Of a stretch of DNA of 64,000 bases, positions 44,141-52,828 are shown one piece after another. The position numbers were made by a program, and so were the translations under genes. The notes under the pieces were generated by a model that did not search any database, was not told the DNA's origin, and saw only the letters and a program-made list of their open reading frames with translations. The stretch comes from Neobacillus paridis (GTDB lineage Bacteria > Bacillota > Bacilli > Bacillales > Cytobacillaceae). The stretch covers positions 112,678 to 176,677 of the forward strand of contig NZ_JAESWB010000247.1 of NCBI RefSeq assembly GCF_016765675.1. The letters are read 5' to 3'. How positions within the stretch are numbered: position 1 is the first letter of the stretch; each line of letters opens with the position of its first letter.

Positions 44141-45502
44141 ATGAAGGTCGTTAAGTTTGGTGGCTCGTCTTTAGCCTCAGGGGAACAATTGGAAAAGGTT
44201 TTCGATATTGTCGTTTCGGACCCTGAGCGAAAGGTGGTTGTCGTTTCGGCTCCAGGGAAGCGATATCCGGAAGATATAAAAGTAACAGATTTGTTAATAG
44301 AATGTGCAAAAAAATGCTTGGTGAATGAAGAGCCGAAAAAGCATTTCGATGCCTTGATTCAAAGATATGCAGCAATTGCGGCTGAACTGGCCCTTCCGGC
44401 TGAAATCATTAGTGAAATTAGCGATGATTTAACCACTAGGTTAAATGCAGATAAAAGCAATCCTGAGCGGTTCATCGATTTGCTGAAAGCTAGTGGGGAG
44501 GACAATAATGCAAAATTAGTTGCCGCTTTTTTCTGTAAAAAAGGACTGGAGGCTGCTTATGTTAACCCAAAAGAAGCTGGCCTTTTTGTTACCGCCGAAC
44601 CAGGTAATGCTCAGGTCCTTCCTGAGGCCTATACGGAGCTGCATAAACTTCGCGAACGCTCCGAGATTCTCGTCTTCCCAGGTTTCTTTGGTTACAGCAA
44701 GGAAGGGGATGTATACACGTTCTCTCGAAGCGGTTCAGATATAACCGGGGCGATCCTGGCCAACGCCTTAAAAGCGGATTTATATGAAAACTTTACTGAT
44801 GTTGATGCTGTTTTTTCAGTCAATCCGTCGATCATTGATCGACCTAAAGAAATTAAGGAACTTACCTTTCGGGAAATGCGGGAGCTTTCTTATGCCGGTT
44901 TCTCTGTACTCCATGATGAGGCTCTTGTTCCGGCATTTCGTGCTGGAATTCCGGTTCATATTAAAAATACCAATAACCCCCAGGCTCATGGAACAAGAAT
45001 TGTTGCGGAACGGGACAATACGAATGGACCGGTTATTGGCATTGCCTCAGATGAGGGATTCTGCAGCATATATGTAAGCAAATACTTAATGAATCGAGAA
45101 ATTGGCTTTGGACGGAAACTTTTAAGTATTTTAGAGGATTTTGGGTTATCATATGAACATACTCCTTCCGGTATCGATGACTTATCTGTCATTCTGCGAG
45201 AAAATCAGCTAGATGCCGAAAAGGAGAAAAAAATTATACATCGTATTAAAACGGAATTGCAGGCAGATGAAGTAATTTTTGAGCATAGCCTGGCTCTGAT
45301 TATGGTTGTCGGCGAGGGAATGCGCCATAATATCGGGACAATGGCAAGAGCCTCGAAGGCATTAGCAAAGGCCAATGTTAATATTGAAATGATCAACCAA
45401 GGTTCGTCAGAAGTCAGCATGATGTTTGGTGTAAAAGAAGTCGATGAAATAAGAGCAGTGAAAGCCATATATGAAGAATTTTTTGCCGCCGTACCAGTAT
45501 AG
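44141..45502 (+). CDS. yclM: Aspartate kinase (YclM/AK III type)
   Basis: A 453-aa enzyme that phosphorylates aspartate, the first step to lysine, threonine and methionine. The kinase domain starts VVKFGGSSLASG and includes FSRSGSDITGAILA and the FTDVDAVFSVNP segment. Two C-terminal ACT domains (about 305-450) supply feedback control (SDEGFCSIYVSKYLMN, MRHNIGTMARASKALA). Size and pattern match B. subtilis YclM, the threonine/lysine-responsive isozyme. GGAGAGG precedes the ATG; no riboswitch is recognised in the 95-bp leader. Confidence 0.92.
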   Translation: MKVVKFGGSSLASGEQLEKVFDIVVSDPERKVVVVSAPGKRYPEDIKVTDLLIECAKKCLVNEEPKKHFDALIQRYAAIAAELALPAEIISEISDDLTTRLNADKSNPERFIDLLKASGEDNNAKLVAAFFCKKGLEAAYVNPKEAGLFVTAEPGNAQVLPEAYTELHKLRERSEILVFPGFFGYSKEGDVYTFSRSGSDITGAILANALKADLYENFTDVDAVFSVNPSIIDRPKEIKELTFREMRELSYAGFSVLHDEALVPAFRAGIPVHIKNTNNPQAHGTRIVAERDNTNGPVIGIASDEGFCSIYVSKYLMNREIGFGRKLLSILEDFGLSYEHTPSGIDDLSVILRENQLDAEKEKKIIHRIKTELQADEVIFEHSLALIMVVGEGMRHNIGTMARASKALAKANVNIEMINQGSSEVSMMFGVKEVDEIRAVKAIYEEFFAAVPV

Positions 45503-45519
45503 TGACGGCAATTAAATGG

Positions 45520-45554
45520 GCAGGGCTAAAATAAAAATTTAGCCCTGCTCTTTT
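45520..45554. terminator. Bidirectional terminator
   Basis: 11-bp stem GCAGGGCTAAA/TTTAGCCCTGC between yclM and the convergent membrane protein gene; TCTTTT tail on the plus strand. Confidence 0.88.
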
Positions 45555-46150
45555 CATTGTTCATTAGGAAGGTCTTTCATTTTCTGCAGCTTGAATCTTG
45601 TTCTAATCCCACTCCAGCAGGCAATTAGCAATCCTCCTCCGACATCAGCAATTAAATCCGTCATTGTGTCTTTATTGCCGCCGCCCTGTAAGTCCATGCC
45701 CAAAAACTGATCACAGCTAAATTCATAGATTTCCCATAGAACACCGCCAAGTGAGGCGAACGAAAGGGTAAACCAAAACACAAACCAAGGGGAAATGGCA
45801 TTCCCTGCGTTTCGGTGAATCATTCTTTCATATAAAGCAATTCCGGTAAAGGCAATAATCCCCCCACTGATAAAATGGACAAATGTATCCCACCAGCCTA
45901 GACCGTACCAGCCGCGGATGGAGCCTAGATATTGCGAGCCGACTAAAAAGATTAAATAGGAAATGACAATCGGCAAGTTAAACTGCAGTTTAGTAAACAG
46001 AGCCAGCAATAGCGGAATGGCCCCGCAAGCTATTCCGCCGATAGCCACAGTCGCTTTAAATGAGGCCCCTTGACTAAAGTAATAAACTGCTAAAATAGCC
46101 ATGAAAATGACATAAGCAGAACTTAAGATGATGACAACTTTTCGATTCAT
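45554..46150 (-). CDS. Multi-pass membrane protein, paralogue 1
   Basis: A 198-aa protein with five to six membrane helices. Conserved polar motifs shared with the next gene: GWWDTFVHFISGG, LWEIYEFSCDQ and QGGGNKDTMTDLIADVGGGL. Intramembrane Asp/His/Glu residues in this order (WD..HF..G, WEIYEF, DTM.DL) recall the DUF2238/YjdF type of fold, at most distantly. Function unknown. It is 12 nt downstream of its paralogue and co-transcribed. Confidence 0.65.
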   Translation of the reverse strand: MNRKVVIILSSAYVIFMAILAVYYFSQGASFKATVAIGGIACGAIPLLLALFTKLQFNLPIVISYLIFLVGSQYLGSIRGWYGLGWWDTFVHFISGGIIAFTGIALYERMIHRNAGNAISPWFVFWFTLSFASLGGVLWEIYEFSCDQFLGMDLQGGGNKDTMTDLIADVGGGLLIACWSGIRTRFKLQKMKDLPNEQ

Positions 46151-46162
46151 AAATTCATCCTC

Positions 46163-46729
46163 CTACACGTGCTTTTTTCTATATAAGGAGTACAGGCTGA
46201 CAAGCAGTCCACCGGCAGAACCCCATAATAAATCAAGCATCGTATCTTGATTTCCCCCTCTTTGCATCGTATGCGTAAATGTTAAATCACCGACAAATTC
46301 ATAAATTTCCCAAACAACACTGGCCAAAACCCCAAGTGAGAGGACAAAAAGAAATAGGATCCACACCGATACATCTCTTCGAACCCTTGCCGGTATCAAC
46401 CGTTTAAACAGGGCAATTCCGACAAAACCAATATAGACACCTTTGTAGAAGTGCAAGGTCGAATCCCACCATTTATGATGGAGATAAAAGCTAGAAATCG
46501 AACCAAGAAATAATGAACAAAAGAGAAACAGATAATAGCCGAGAATAATCGGTATATTAAATGGATTGTCCTTTAGTTTTAGCAGCAGAAGTGGTAAAGC
46601 GCTCGCTAAAATACCACCAAGGGCAACCTGCCACCGGGACGAATCATTCTTAATCAAATAATAGGCAAATAACGAGGCCATAAAGCAGATAAACAGGATA
46701 CTTAACCAAATAATCATTTTCCGTTTCAT
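46163..46729 (-). CDS. Multi-pass membrane protein, paralogue 2
   Basis: A 188-aa protein, a tandem duplicate of the following gene with the same motifs (KWWDSTLHFYKG, VWEIYEFVGDLTF, QRGGNQDTMLDLLWGSAGGL). The conserved acidic and His residues within helices suggest a metal, proton or lipid function, but no role is known. Start ATG 46729 follows GAGGTGC; the longer ORF reaches beyond the promoter. It is divergent from the BusR-type gene with about 150 bp between the coding regions. Confidence 0.65.
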   Translation of the reverse strand: MKRKMIIWLSILFICFMASLFAYYLIKNDSSRWQVALGGILASALPLLLLKLKDNPFNIPIILGYYLFLFCSLFLGSISSFYLHHKWWDSTLHFYKGVYIGFVGIALFKRLIPARVRRDVSVWILFLFVLSLGVLASVVWEIYEFVGDLTFTHTMQRGGNQDTMLDLLWGSAGGLLVSLYSLYRKKHV

Positions 46730-46879
46730 AAAGCACCTCAGTTGAAGGAGTATACTCTCAAGTATGTCCAAAATGATTTAAATCTAATGGTTTTACAACA
46801 AGTAAGCAAAAACAGTATATTGTTATTATATATAATAATCGATAGAATTGTTTTTTTGAATGAAACCTTGGAGGAAGCT

Positions 46880-47500
46880 ATGGAAAGGACGCAAATACCA
46901 ATTTATGAGCGAATTGCGATTGATTTAGCAAATCGGATTTACGATGGGAAATTAAAAGTGGGAGAAAAAATTCATGGCAGATCGACTTTAGCCAGCGAAT
47001 ACAAGGTATCTCCTGAAACGGTACGGCGGGCCATCAAGATATTAGAGGATGTTGAAATTGTTCATTCCACAAAGGGCAGCGGGATCGTGATTGCTTCAAA
47101 GGAAAAGGCATTCAAATATATCTCACGTTTTTCCCACTTAGCAAGCATGAAAGAGCTGGAAAAGCGAATGAATTCACTTATTGCTCAAAGAACCATGCTG
47201 GATGAACAGTTATACGAAACATTGCGAAAAATCATCGATTATTCTGGAAGGCTGCGTCATACAAACCCATTAACACCGATTGAAGTCGACATATTTCCGG
47301 ACTGCCGCTATATTGGGAAGTCCATCTCCGAATTGAAATTTTGGCAGAACACCGGAGGAACGGTAATCGGGATAAAACGGAATGGAGAGTTAATTATTTC
47401 ACCAGGACCTTATGCTTCAATTCTGGAAAATGATGTTCTGCTTGTGGTCGGTGATGAAAGAACATACGACCGGGTAGTACACTTTTTAAAAGGGGAGTAA
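46880..47500 (+). CDS. busR: GntR-HTH/RCK_C regulator (BusR type)
   Basis: A 206-aa regulator. The N-terminal GntR winged helix (about 5-75) reads YERIAIDLANRIYDGKLKVG, then STLASEYKVSPETVRRAIKI. A short coiled coil (about 85-120) leads to a C-terminal RCK_C (TrkA_C) domain (about 125-206; VDIFPDCRYIGKSISELKFW, SPGPYASILENDVLLVVGDE). BusR of lactococci and streptococci binds c-di-AMP through RCK_C and represses a glycine-betaine transporter. Here an OpuC-type osmolyte transporter lies next to it, convergent. ATG 46880 has GGAGGAAG; the longer ORF from 46742 runs through the promoter. Confidence 0.82.
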   Translation: MERTQIPIYERIAIDLANRIYDGKLKVGEKIHGRSTLASEYKVSPETVRRAIKILEDVEIVHSTKGSGIVIASKEKAFKYISRFSHLASMKELEKRMNSLIAQRTMLDEQLYETLRKIIDYSGRLRHTNPLTPIEVDIFPDCRYIGKSISELKFWQNTGGTVIGIKRNGELIISPGPYASILENDVLLVVGDERTYDRVVHFLKGE

Positions 47501-47502
47501 TA

Positions 47503-47534
47503 AGAAACCTGCTTTTATGTGAAAGCAGGTTTCT
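47503..47534. terminator. Bidirectional terminator
   Basis: Perfect 13-bp stem AGAAACCTGCTTT/AAAGCAGGTTTCT, 6-nt loop, between busR and the transporter operon. Neither side has a long T tract. Confidence 0.75.
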
Positions 47535-47541
47535 GTATTTA

Positions 47542-49095
47542 TTAATCAATTAAACCCTCAGCTTGTAAAAACTCCTTTGCGACTTTCGCTGGGGATTGCT
47601 TTAGACTGTCAACTCGATAATTCAGCTCACGCATTTTATCTTCCGTCAGCTTTCCAGCAAGGGAGTTAAGTACCTTCTTCAGTTCCGGATGTTCTTGCAA
47701 TGTCTTTTCTTTTATTATTGGAACCGCATAATAAGGGGGGAAGAAGTGTTTATCATCCTTTAACAGCTTTAAGTCAAAGGCCTTAATTAAGCCGTCAGTG
47801 GAGAAAGCATCAATGACATCACTTTTATGATGATCCAATGCCGTGTAGCGTAATCCGCCATCCACCGCTTTTACATCTTTAAAATTCATTTGATAGGTCT
47901 TGGTAAGACCTTTTAAACCATCATCTCGTGTCGAAAATTCAATGGTCGGACCGAGGATAAGCTGGTCACTGACTTTCGCTAAATCAGATACCGTAGCAAG
48001 TCTGTATTTTTGGGCGGTGTCCTGGCGAACCGCCATGGCATACGTGTTATTGAACCCAAGCGGTTTTAACCATTTAATCCCGTATTTTTGCTGAAATTGC
48101 TTACTTACATAATCATACACCTTTTCAGGGTTATTCATTGTGTTCTGATTTAAGATACTAACGTATGCGGTGCCTGTATATTCAACATACGCATCAATAT
48201 CACCTTTATTAATCGCACTGAAGGTCACTTGGGAGCCGCCAAGGTTTAATTTTCTTTCAACTTGTAAATCAGTTTTATCTTCAATTAAATCGGCAACGAT
48301 ATTTCCTAAGATGATTTGCTCATTATAGTTTTTGGAGCCGATGACAATTTTGTCTTCTGCCTTTGCTTTTGAAAAAAGTGTGATGCACCCGGCAGCAATA
48401 AGGATTATCGCTGCAAATGAAATAATTAATTTCTTCGTTGTCTTGCCGGTAGCAGCTGACTTCTGCTTCCCTGTAGGAGAAAGAGAGGCTTCAAGCCTGC
48501 CGACGACAAAGTCAATTAATAAGGCAAGCAGACAGGCAGGAATGGCACCAGCCAAGATCATCGCATTATCCACGGATTGGACCCCGGAAAAGACTAAATA
48601 ACCGAGACCGCCCGCACCGACAAATGCAGCAATGGTCATCAAACCAACGGCCGTAACGGCTGAAATTCGAATGCCTGCCATAATCATTGGCAAAGCCAGT
48701 GGAAGCTGAACCTTTCTCATCGTTTGACTTTTAGTCAGCCCGATTCCTCTGGCAGCTTCCAGAATATCCCGATCAATATTCGTAAGCCCGGTATAAGTAT
48801 TTTTTACAATCGGAAGCAGTGAATAAAGAACAACCATGATAATTGCTGGTGTACTGCCAATCCCAATGAAAGGAATGAGGAACCCGAGCAAGGCCAAACT
48901 TGGGATCGCCTGAATCACATTGGTTGTCCCAATAATCGGTTTTGCCAATCTTTGTTCCCTGGAAATTAAAATTCCAAGTGGAATCCCGACTACTGTAGCG
49001 ATCAAGACAGCAATAACACTCAAATAGATATGCTGTCCGATTAAGTTTAGAATTTGTTCATAATTTGATGTTACATAGTTCCATAAATCTGTCAC
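47542..49095 (-). CDS. Osmolyte ABC transporter, fused permease/substrate-binding protein
   Basis: A 517-aa fusion. Residues about 1-215 are an OpuC-type permease (five to six helices; EAARGIGLTKSQTMRKVQLP coupling loop). A membrane helix at about 225-243 leads to an extracellular OpuCC/OsmF-type binding domain (about 250-517; IVIGSKNYNEQIILGNIVAD, AYVEYTGTAYVSIL, GLRYTALDHHKSDVIDAFST). It imports compatible solutes such as glycine betaine, choline or carnitine. The start overlaps the last base of the ATPase stop codon (coordinate 49095), so the two are translationally coupled. Confidence 0.9.
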   Translation of the reverse strand: MTDLWNYVTSNYEQILNLIGQHIYLSVIAVLIATVVGIPLGILISREQRLAKPIIGTTNVIQAIPSLALLGFLIPFIGIGSTPAIIMVVLYSLLPIVKNTYTGLTNIDRDILEAARGIGLTKSQTMRKVQLPLALPMIMAGIRISAVTAVGLMTIAAFVGAGGLGYLVFSGVQSVDNAMILAGAIPACLLALLIDFVVGRLEASLSPTGKQKSAATGKTTKKLIISFAAIILIAAGCITLFSKAKAEDKIVIGSKNYNEQIILGNIVADLIEDKTDLQVERKLNLGGSQVTFSAINKGDIDAYVEYTGTAYVSILNQNTMNNPEKVYDYVSKQFQQKYGIKWLKPLGFNNTYAMAVRQDTAQKYRLATVSDLAKVSDQLILGPTIEFSTRDDGLKGLTKTYQMNFKDVKAVDGGLRYTALDHHKSDVIDAFSTDGLIKAFDLKLLKDDKHFFPPYYAVPIIKEKTLQEHPELKKVLNSLAGKLTEDKMRELNYRVDSLKQSPAKVAKEFLQAEGLID

Positions 49096-50219
49096 TAAAA
49101 AGCCACCTCCATATCTATTAATTGGCTGCTTAGTGCTGATAAAATACTGCTCCTTGTGATTAGTCCAATTAATTGATTTTGCTTGTTTACAACTGGAACA
49201 TAACCAATTCGATGTTTATTCATCGTTGCTAATACAGAAATTAAATTCGCATCATCTGAAACAGAAAGAACGTTTTTCTCCATTAGCGCTTCAACTGAAA
49301 GATTTCGGTTTTGCAGTTGAATTCCTTTTAATGTGACTAACCCAAGTAAAAAGTTATTTTTGTCCGTCACCATCAAACTATCAACCTTATTTTCTTTCAT
49401 TATTTCAATCGCCTGAAGAACATTGCGCTTTGCCGTGATTTTTACTGGGTTTTGAATCATGAAGTCTACAGCAGTCAATAATTCCGGATTGTTCCAGATT
49501 CTTCTTTTCCCAATAAAATCAGCAACAAATTCATTTGCAGGATTTTTGAGTATATTTTCAGGAGAATCATATTGGAGAATATCGCCATCTTTTATAATGC
49601 AAATCTTATCTGCGATCTTTATCGCTTCATCCATATCATGGGTAACAAAAATGATGGTTTTGTTTAGTTCCTTTTGCATGGTGAAAAGTTCATCTTGAAG
49701 TGTTGTCCTGGTCACGGGGTCTAACGCGCTGAAAGGTTCATCCATTAATATAATCTCCGAGTCTGTTGAGAAGGCTCTGGCAACCCCTACGCGCTGCTGT
49801 TGACCGCCGGACAGCTCCTGAGGATATCTATTCAGATATTCTTTTGGATCCAGACCTACCATCTGAAGTAACTTTCTGGTTTTTTTATCAATGTCTCCCG
49901 GGTCTTCGCCTTTAAGTTTCGGAATTAACTCGACATTTTCTTTAATCGTCATATGTGGAAATAAACCGGTATTTTGAATCACATAACCGATATTTCTGCG
50001 CAGTTCTATCGGATTCATCGCGGAAATATCGCTGCCGTTAACATAAATATGTCCGGATGTGGGTTGGATTAGTTTATTGATCATTTTTAACAAAGTGGTT
50101 TTACCACAGCCGCTGGGACCAATAAACACAACAAGTTCGCCCGCATCAATTTTTAAAGAAAAATGATTTATAATCGTTTTGGTGCGGTACTTCTTAACAA
50201 TATTTTTAAATTCGATCAT
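49095..50219 (-). CDS. Osmolyte ABC transporter ATPase with tandem CBS domains (OpuCA type)
   Basis: A 374-aa ATPase. Walker A GPSGCGKTT, Q-loop VIQNTGLFPHMT, signature LSGGQQQRVGVARA, Walker B IILMDEPFSALD, switch His VTHDMDEA. C-terminal CBS pair (about 250-370; MKENKVDSLMVTD, MNKHRIGYVPVVN), which in OpuA/OpuC-type proteins senses ionic strength or c-di-AMP. First gene of the two-gene operon; GGAGGAC precedes the ATG and a strong promoter lies at 50253-50281. Confidence 0.92.
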   Translation of the reverse strand: MIEFKNIVKKYRTKTIINHFSLKIDAGELVVFIGPSGCGKTTLLKMINKLIQPTSGHIYVNGSDISAMNPIELRRNIGYVIQNTGLFPHMTIKENVELIPKLKGEDPGDIDKKTRKLLQMVGLDPKEYLNRYPQELSGGQQQRVGVARAFSTDSEIILMDEPFSALDPVTRTTLQDELFTMQKELNKTIIFVTHDMDEAIKIADKICIIKDGDILQYDSPENILKNPANEFVADFIGKRRIWNNPELLTAVDFMIQNPVKITAKRNVLQAIEIMKENKVDSLMVTDKNNFLLGLVTLKGIQLQNRNLSVEALMEKNVLSVSDDANLISVLATMNKHRIGYVPVVNKQNQLIGLITRSSILSALSSQLIDMEVAF

Positions 50220-50252
50220 TCAATGTCCTCCTTCGAAAAAAGTAACAACCTG

Positions 50253-50281
50253 ATTATAACATAAAAGTTGCTTATTGTCGA
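50253..50281 (-). promoter_or_regulatory. Promoter of the osmolyte transporter operon
   Basis: On the minus strand TCGACA (50276-50281), 17-bp spacer, TATAAT (50253-50258), followed by GGTTGTTAC just downstream, a possible repressor site for BusR. The remaining part of the 308-bp gap to 50528 shows nothing else clear. Confidence 0.55.
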
Positions 50282-50527
50282 TTAAGCTGGAAATGAATTG
50301 TAAGCCTTATTCTATTAAAATCACTAGTTATTAGGTAAACTTGAATAGAGATGGTGGATGAGTAAATGTTTATGCTGCCTTTAATAAGGAATCCGGGGTA
50401 GGAAATATGTGTAAATGAACCTAGACGTGAAGAATATTCATGCTAGAATTGCGCTCTTGTTTTTGTATAAGGATCGTGCTGAACATCCAAACTATAGTTT
50501 GGAAATACAATAGAATGGTGGTAGCTT

Positions 50528-51361
50528 ATGGTAAAACTTTTTACAGATAATGATTTAGATGGGCTTGGTTGCGGGGTAATTGCCAAAATTGCCTTCGGAG
50601 AACAAGCTAAGGTCTCCTATTGTTCCTATCGGAATTTGAATCAAAGAGTAGAACGATTTATTGCCAATTCCGAAAATGATAGGGAAGAAACATACATAAC
50701 AGATTTAGCCGTAAATGTGGAAATAGAGAAGAAACTCGCTCAACGAATGGTCCAAACCTTTGTCAAGCAATATTGTGTGGGAATCGTTCATGCAGAACAG
50801 TACTTATCAGAACTTGGCAATGCATTAAATAATTTGAATCCGCATTTGGATATGATTGCCCTGATAAATGTAGGCAGTAAAAAAATTGGCTTTCGAACGA
50901 TTCATGATGAGGTAAATGTCGCGGAGTTTGCGAAAACTTATGGAGGGGGCGGACACCCAAAAGCTTCCGGTGCAGATTTGACAAGCACAGCGTTTGCAAC
51001 CTTTGTTTTAAATGTATTCGAACTGCCGCCGCTTAAATCAGATGCAGACAGGAATGAATTTAATGTGAAGGAGTCGCCCTACGTTGTAAGCTATCGAAAT
51101 CACATAGACGAAATATCCTATATTATTCGGCAGACTGACAAGAAGTTTACAATTGTTCATAATGGAAAAAAGTTAACTTAAGATTTTTCATCCTTTCCCG
51201 CGGCTGAACGATATATAAAAAGAAATTATTCATCCTGGCTTCGTCACGATCATGATTTTCTCGGAGAGCTTGCCGGCCTGTTCAACATTTCCGTGGAGGA
51301 ATTAAAGGAAAATTATCCAGCGGTTATTGGCGGGCGTTTGCATGAAATAATGGGCGTTTAA
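50528..51361 (+). pseudogene. Decayed NrnB/YngD-like DHH phosphoesterase
   Basis: The N-terminus (MVKLFTDNDLDGLGCGVIAK, with the DNDLDG metal motif) and the DHHA1 part (MVQTFVKQYCVGIVHAEQYL, TYGGGGHPKASGADL) are those of the NrnB oligoribonuclease family (about 400 aa). Between ITDLAVN and the LAQRMVQTFV segment about 130 residues, including the DHH motif, are missing without a frame change. A TAA at 51179-51181 then interrupts the frame, which stays open for 59 more protein-like codons (through FPAAERYIKRNYSSWLRHDH) to 51361. Two lesions, with loss of catalytic residues, indicate a pseudogene. The 217-aa product may still be made, as a TGGTGG site is present. Confidence 0.75.
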
Positions 51362-51588
51362 CAGTCTTTTTACAGATGCATAATATTCTGCGAATTTCGC
51401 TTTATCGATTTTCGGGATTTTTCTGTTTAGGTATGGTAATATTATGTTAAGATCTTCCAACAATTTAAGGATTATCATTTTATCCTTTCGGGGTATACGA
51501 TAAGCTTTGGCTTTTTGCCAGCTGGAAAAAGCCAGAGGTTTTGTGTACATTTGGAAGGTTCATTTTTTTATTTAAGGAGGAATTTATC

Positions 51589-51657
51589 ATGAAAAAATTA
51601 ATGAAGTTTTGCAGAAGGTTCGATCCTAGTCAGGAGGCTATCTACTATGAACCATAG
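51589..51657 (+). CDS. 22-aa leader ORF overlapping the Gre-like gene
   Basis: ATG at 51589 with a near-ideal AAGGAGGAATTTATC ribosome site encodes MKKLMKFCRRFDPSQEAIYY-EP, then TAG. It overlaps the next start (51647) by 11 nt in another frame, an arrangement typical of translational coupling. It is unknown whether the peptide itself matters. The upstream 51362-51588 stretch shows no other supported gene. Confidence 0.5.
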   Translation: MKKLMKFCRRFDPSQEAIYYEP

Positions 51658-52114
51658 TACACTTCAGAACAAGGATTTTTTTAGTGAACAATTAGCTTAT
51701 ATTGAGGAGAATATAAAAGACTTAACAAATCTTTATATTTCTTCCACCCCAATTCAGGAACGATTAAAACACTTTTTCAATTTGTATGTTTTGGAAGTAG
51801 AGGAATTATTAAATCAAAATCGTAAGAATGCGGTTATTTCATTCTTTTCGAAAGTATATATTGGGACCAAGGTTACGGTTCAATATGATGATGAAGATGA
51901 TTTCGAGGAGTATGTCATCTGTTTTCCGGAGCAGTCCGACCCGGATCGTGGCTTTATTTCCTTTTTATCCCCGGTTGGCAGACAGCTACTGCTTAAAGAA
52001 ATGGGGGAAAAGATTTCATTGAAGGTGCCAACCGGTAAACTCCAAGTGACCATCAAGGAGATTTCCTATGTGGGGAATTTATTTGAAATGAAGAGAAGGA
52101 CCAAAGAAGCATAA
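51647..52114 (+). CDS. GreA/GreB C-terminal-domain protein
   Basis: A 155-aa protein. The C-terminal half (about 72-152) has the Gre-type FKBP-like fold pattern (GTKVTVQYDDEDDFEEYVIC, SPVGRQLLLKEMGEKISLKV), as in transcription elongation factor GreA. The N-terminal half is helical (FFSEQLAYIEENIKDLTNLY, LEVEELLNQNR) but too short and not charged at the tip as the GreA coiled coil is, so RNA-cleavage stimulation cannot be assumed; it may bind RNA polymerase as Rnk-like or Gfh-like proteins do. AGGAGG precedes the ATG; it is coupled to the 22-aa leader. Confidence 0.7.
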   Translation: MNHSTLQNKDFFSEQLAYIEENIKDLTNLYISSTPIQERLKHFFNLYVLEVEELLNQNRKNAVISFFSKVYIGTKVTVQYDDEDDFEEYVICFPEQSDPDRGFISFLSPVGRQLLLKEMGEKISLKVPTGKLQVTIKEISYVGNLFEMKRRTKEA

Positions 52115-52139
52115 TTATTGTAAACGTTTTTATTTTTTG

Positions 52140-52183
52140 TTAACATGACCGAACAGTTTACTTTCTCTGGTCGGTCATGTTAA
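52140..52183. repeat. 13-bp perfect inverted repeat between convergent genes
   Basis: TTAACATGACCGA (52140-52152), 18-nt spacer, TCGGTCATGTTAA (52171-52183). No T tract follows on either strand, so it is not a standard terminator. It could be a protein-binding dyad or a factor-dependent end. Confidence 0.7.
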
Positions 52184-52207
52184 TTAGCTGCTGGAAAATA
52201 AATTATA

Positions 52208-52729
52208 TTAAAATCCGAATAATGAGCTAACAAAATTTTTCTTTTTTCTTTTTACTTTCCCTTCATCCAGGACGTACGGCTTTTCAGCAGAGGGCACAGG
52301 TTTAAGAGCATTTAATTCCTTCTGCAGCAATTCGCATTTTTGGTTGAGCTCTATTATTTGATTTTGCAACTCTTCAATTTCCCTTCGATGCTGAAGTAAT
52401 TGATAAGAGGCAACGGAATCTGCTTTTGCCTGCAGATTTATTTCAATTTCTTTAACCTTTGATAATAAATATTCGACGGTTTGATCATTTCCAACGGACC
52501 TTATCGCTCCTTTTCGCGGGCTTTTCTTTGCGGTTACGGGGGCAATATCCGCGAGGATCGCTCCATTTTGTAGTTGTTCCTGGATATTTTGTAATAATTG
52601 AATATCCTCCTCTTTAAAATAATAATGTCCCCGGTCATTTCGTCCCATCGGGAGTTCCAACTGCTTGACCCAGCGCTGTACCGTGCTTACAGATACCCCT
52701 AATAATTTTGCCACTTCCGCAGTATTCAT
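52208..52729 (-). CDS. racA: Chromosome-anchoring protein RacA
   Basis: A 173-aa protein with a MerR-type N-terminal HTH (MNTAEVAKLLGVSVSTVQRW), a coiled coil (about 85-145; REIEELQNQIIELNQKCELL) and a basic, aromatic tail KRKKKNFVSSLFGF. RacA binds centromere-like sites near the origin and tethers the chromosome to the pole through DivIVA during spore formation. Length and layout match. The start ATG 52729 follows TGGAGGGAT; the longer ORF is rejected. A second MerR/coiled-coil gene lies upstream. Confidence 0.85.
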   Translation of the reverse strand: MNTAEVAKLLGVSVSTVQRWVKQLELPMGRNDRGHYYFKEEDIQLLQNIQEQLQNGAILADIAPVTAKKSPRKGAIRSVGNDQTVEYLLSKVKEIEINLQAKADSVASYQLLQHRREIEELQNQIIELNQKCELLQKELNALKPVPSAEKPYVLDEGKVKRKKKNFVSSLFGF

Positions 52730-52828
52730 AACATATCCCTCCAAATATAAATTAAACAATAGACATGGACGGCAACTAGGTTAAAAATGAATTATTTATT
52801 TTCAATCAAGCCGAGGGCAGCAGCTCAG

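Noticed and set aside
51302..51550. Minus-strand 82-aa ORF
   Set aside because: No ribosome site before its ATG, and its 3' end overlaps the coding remnant of the NrnB-like gene. The composition is protein-like, but support is too weak.
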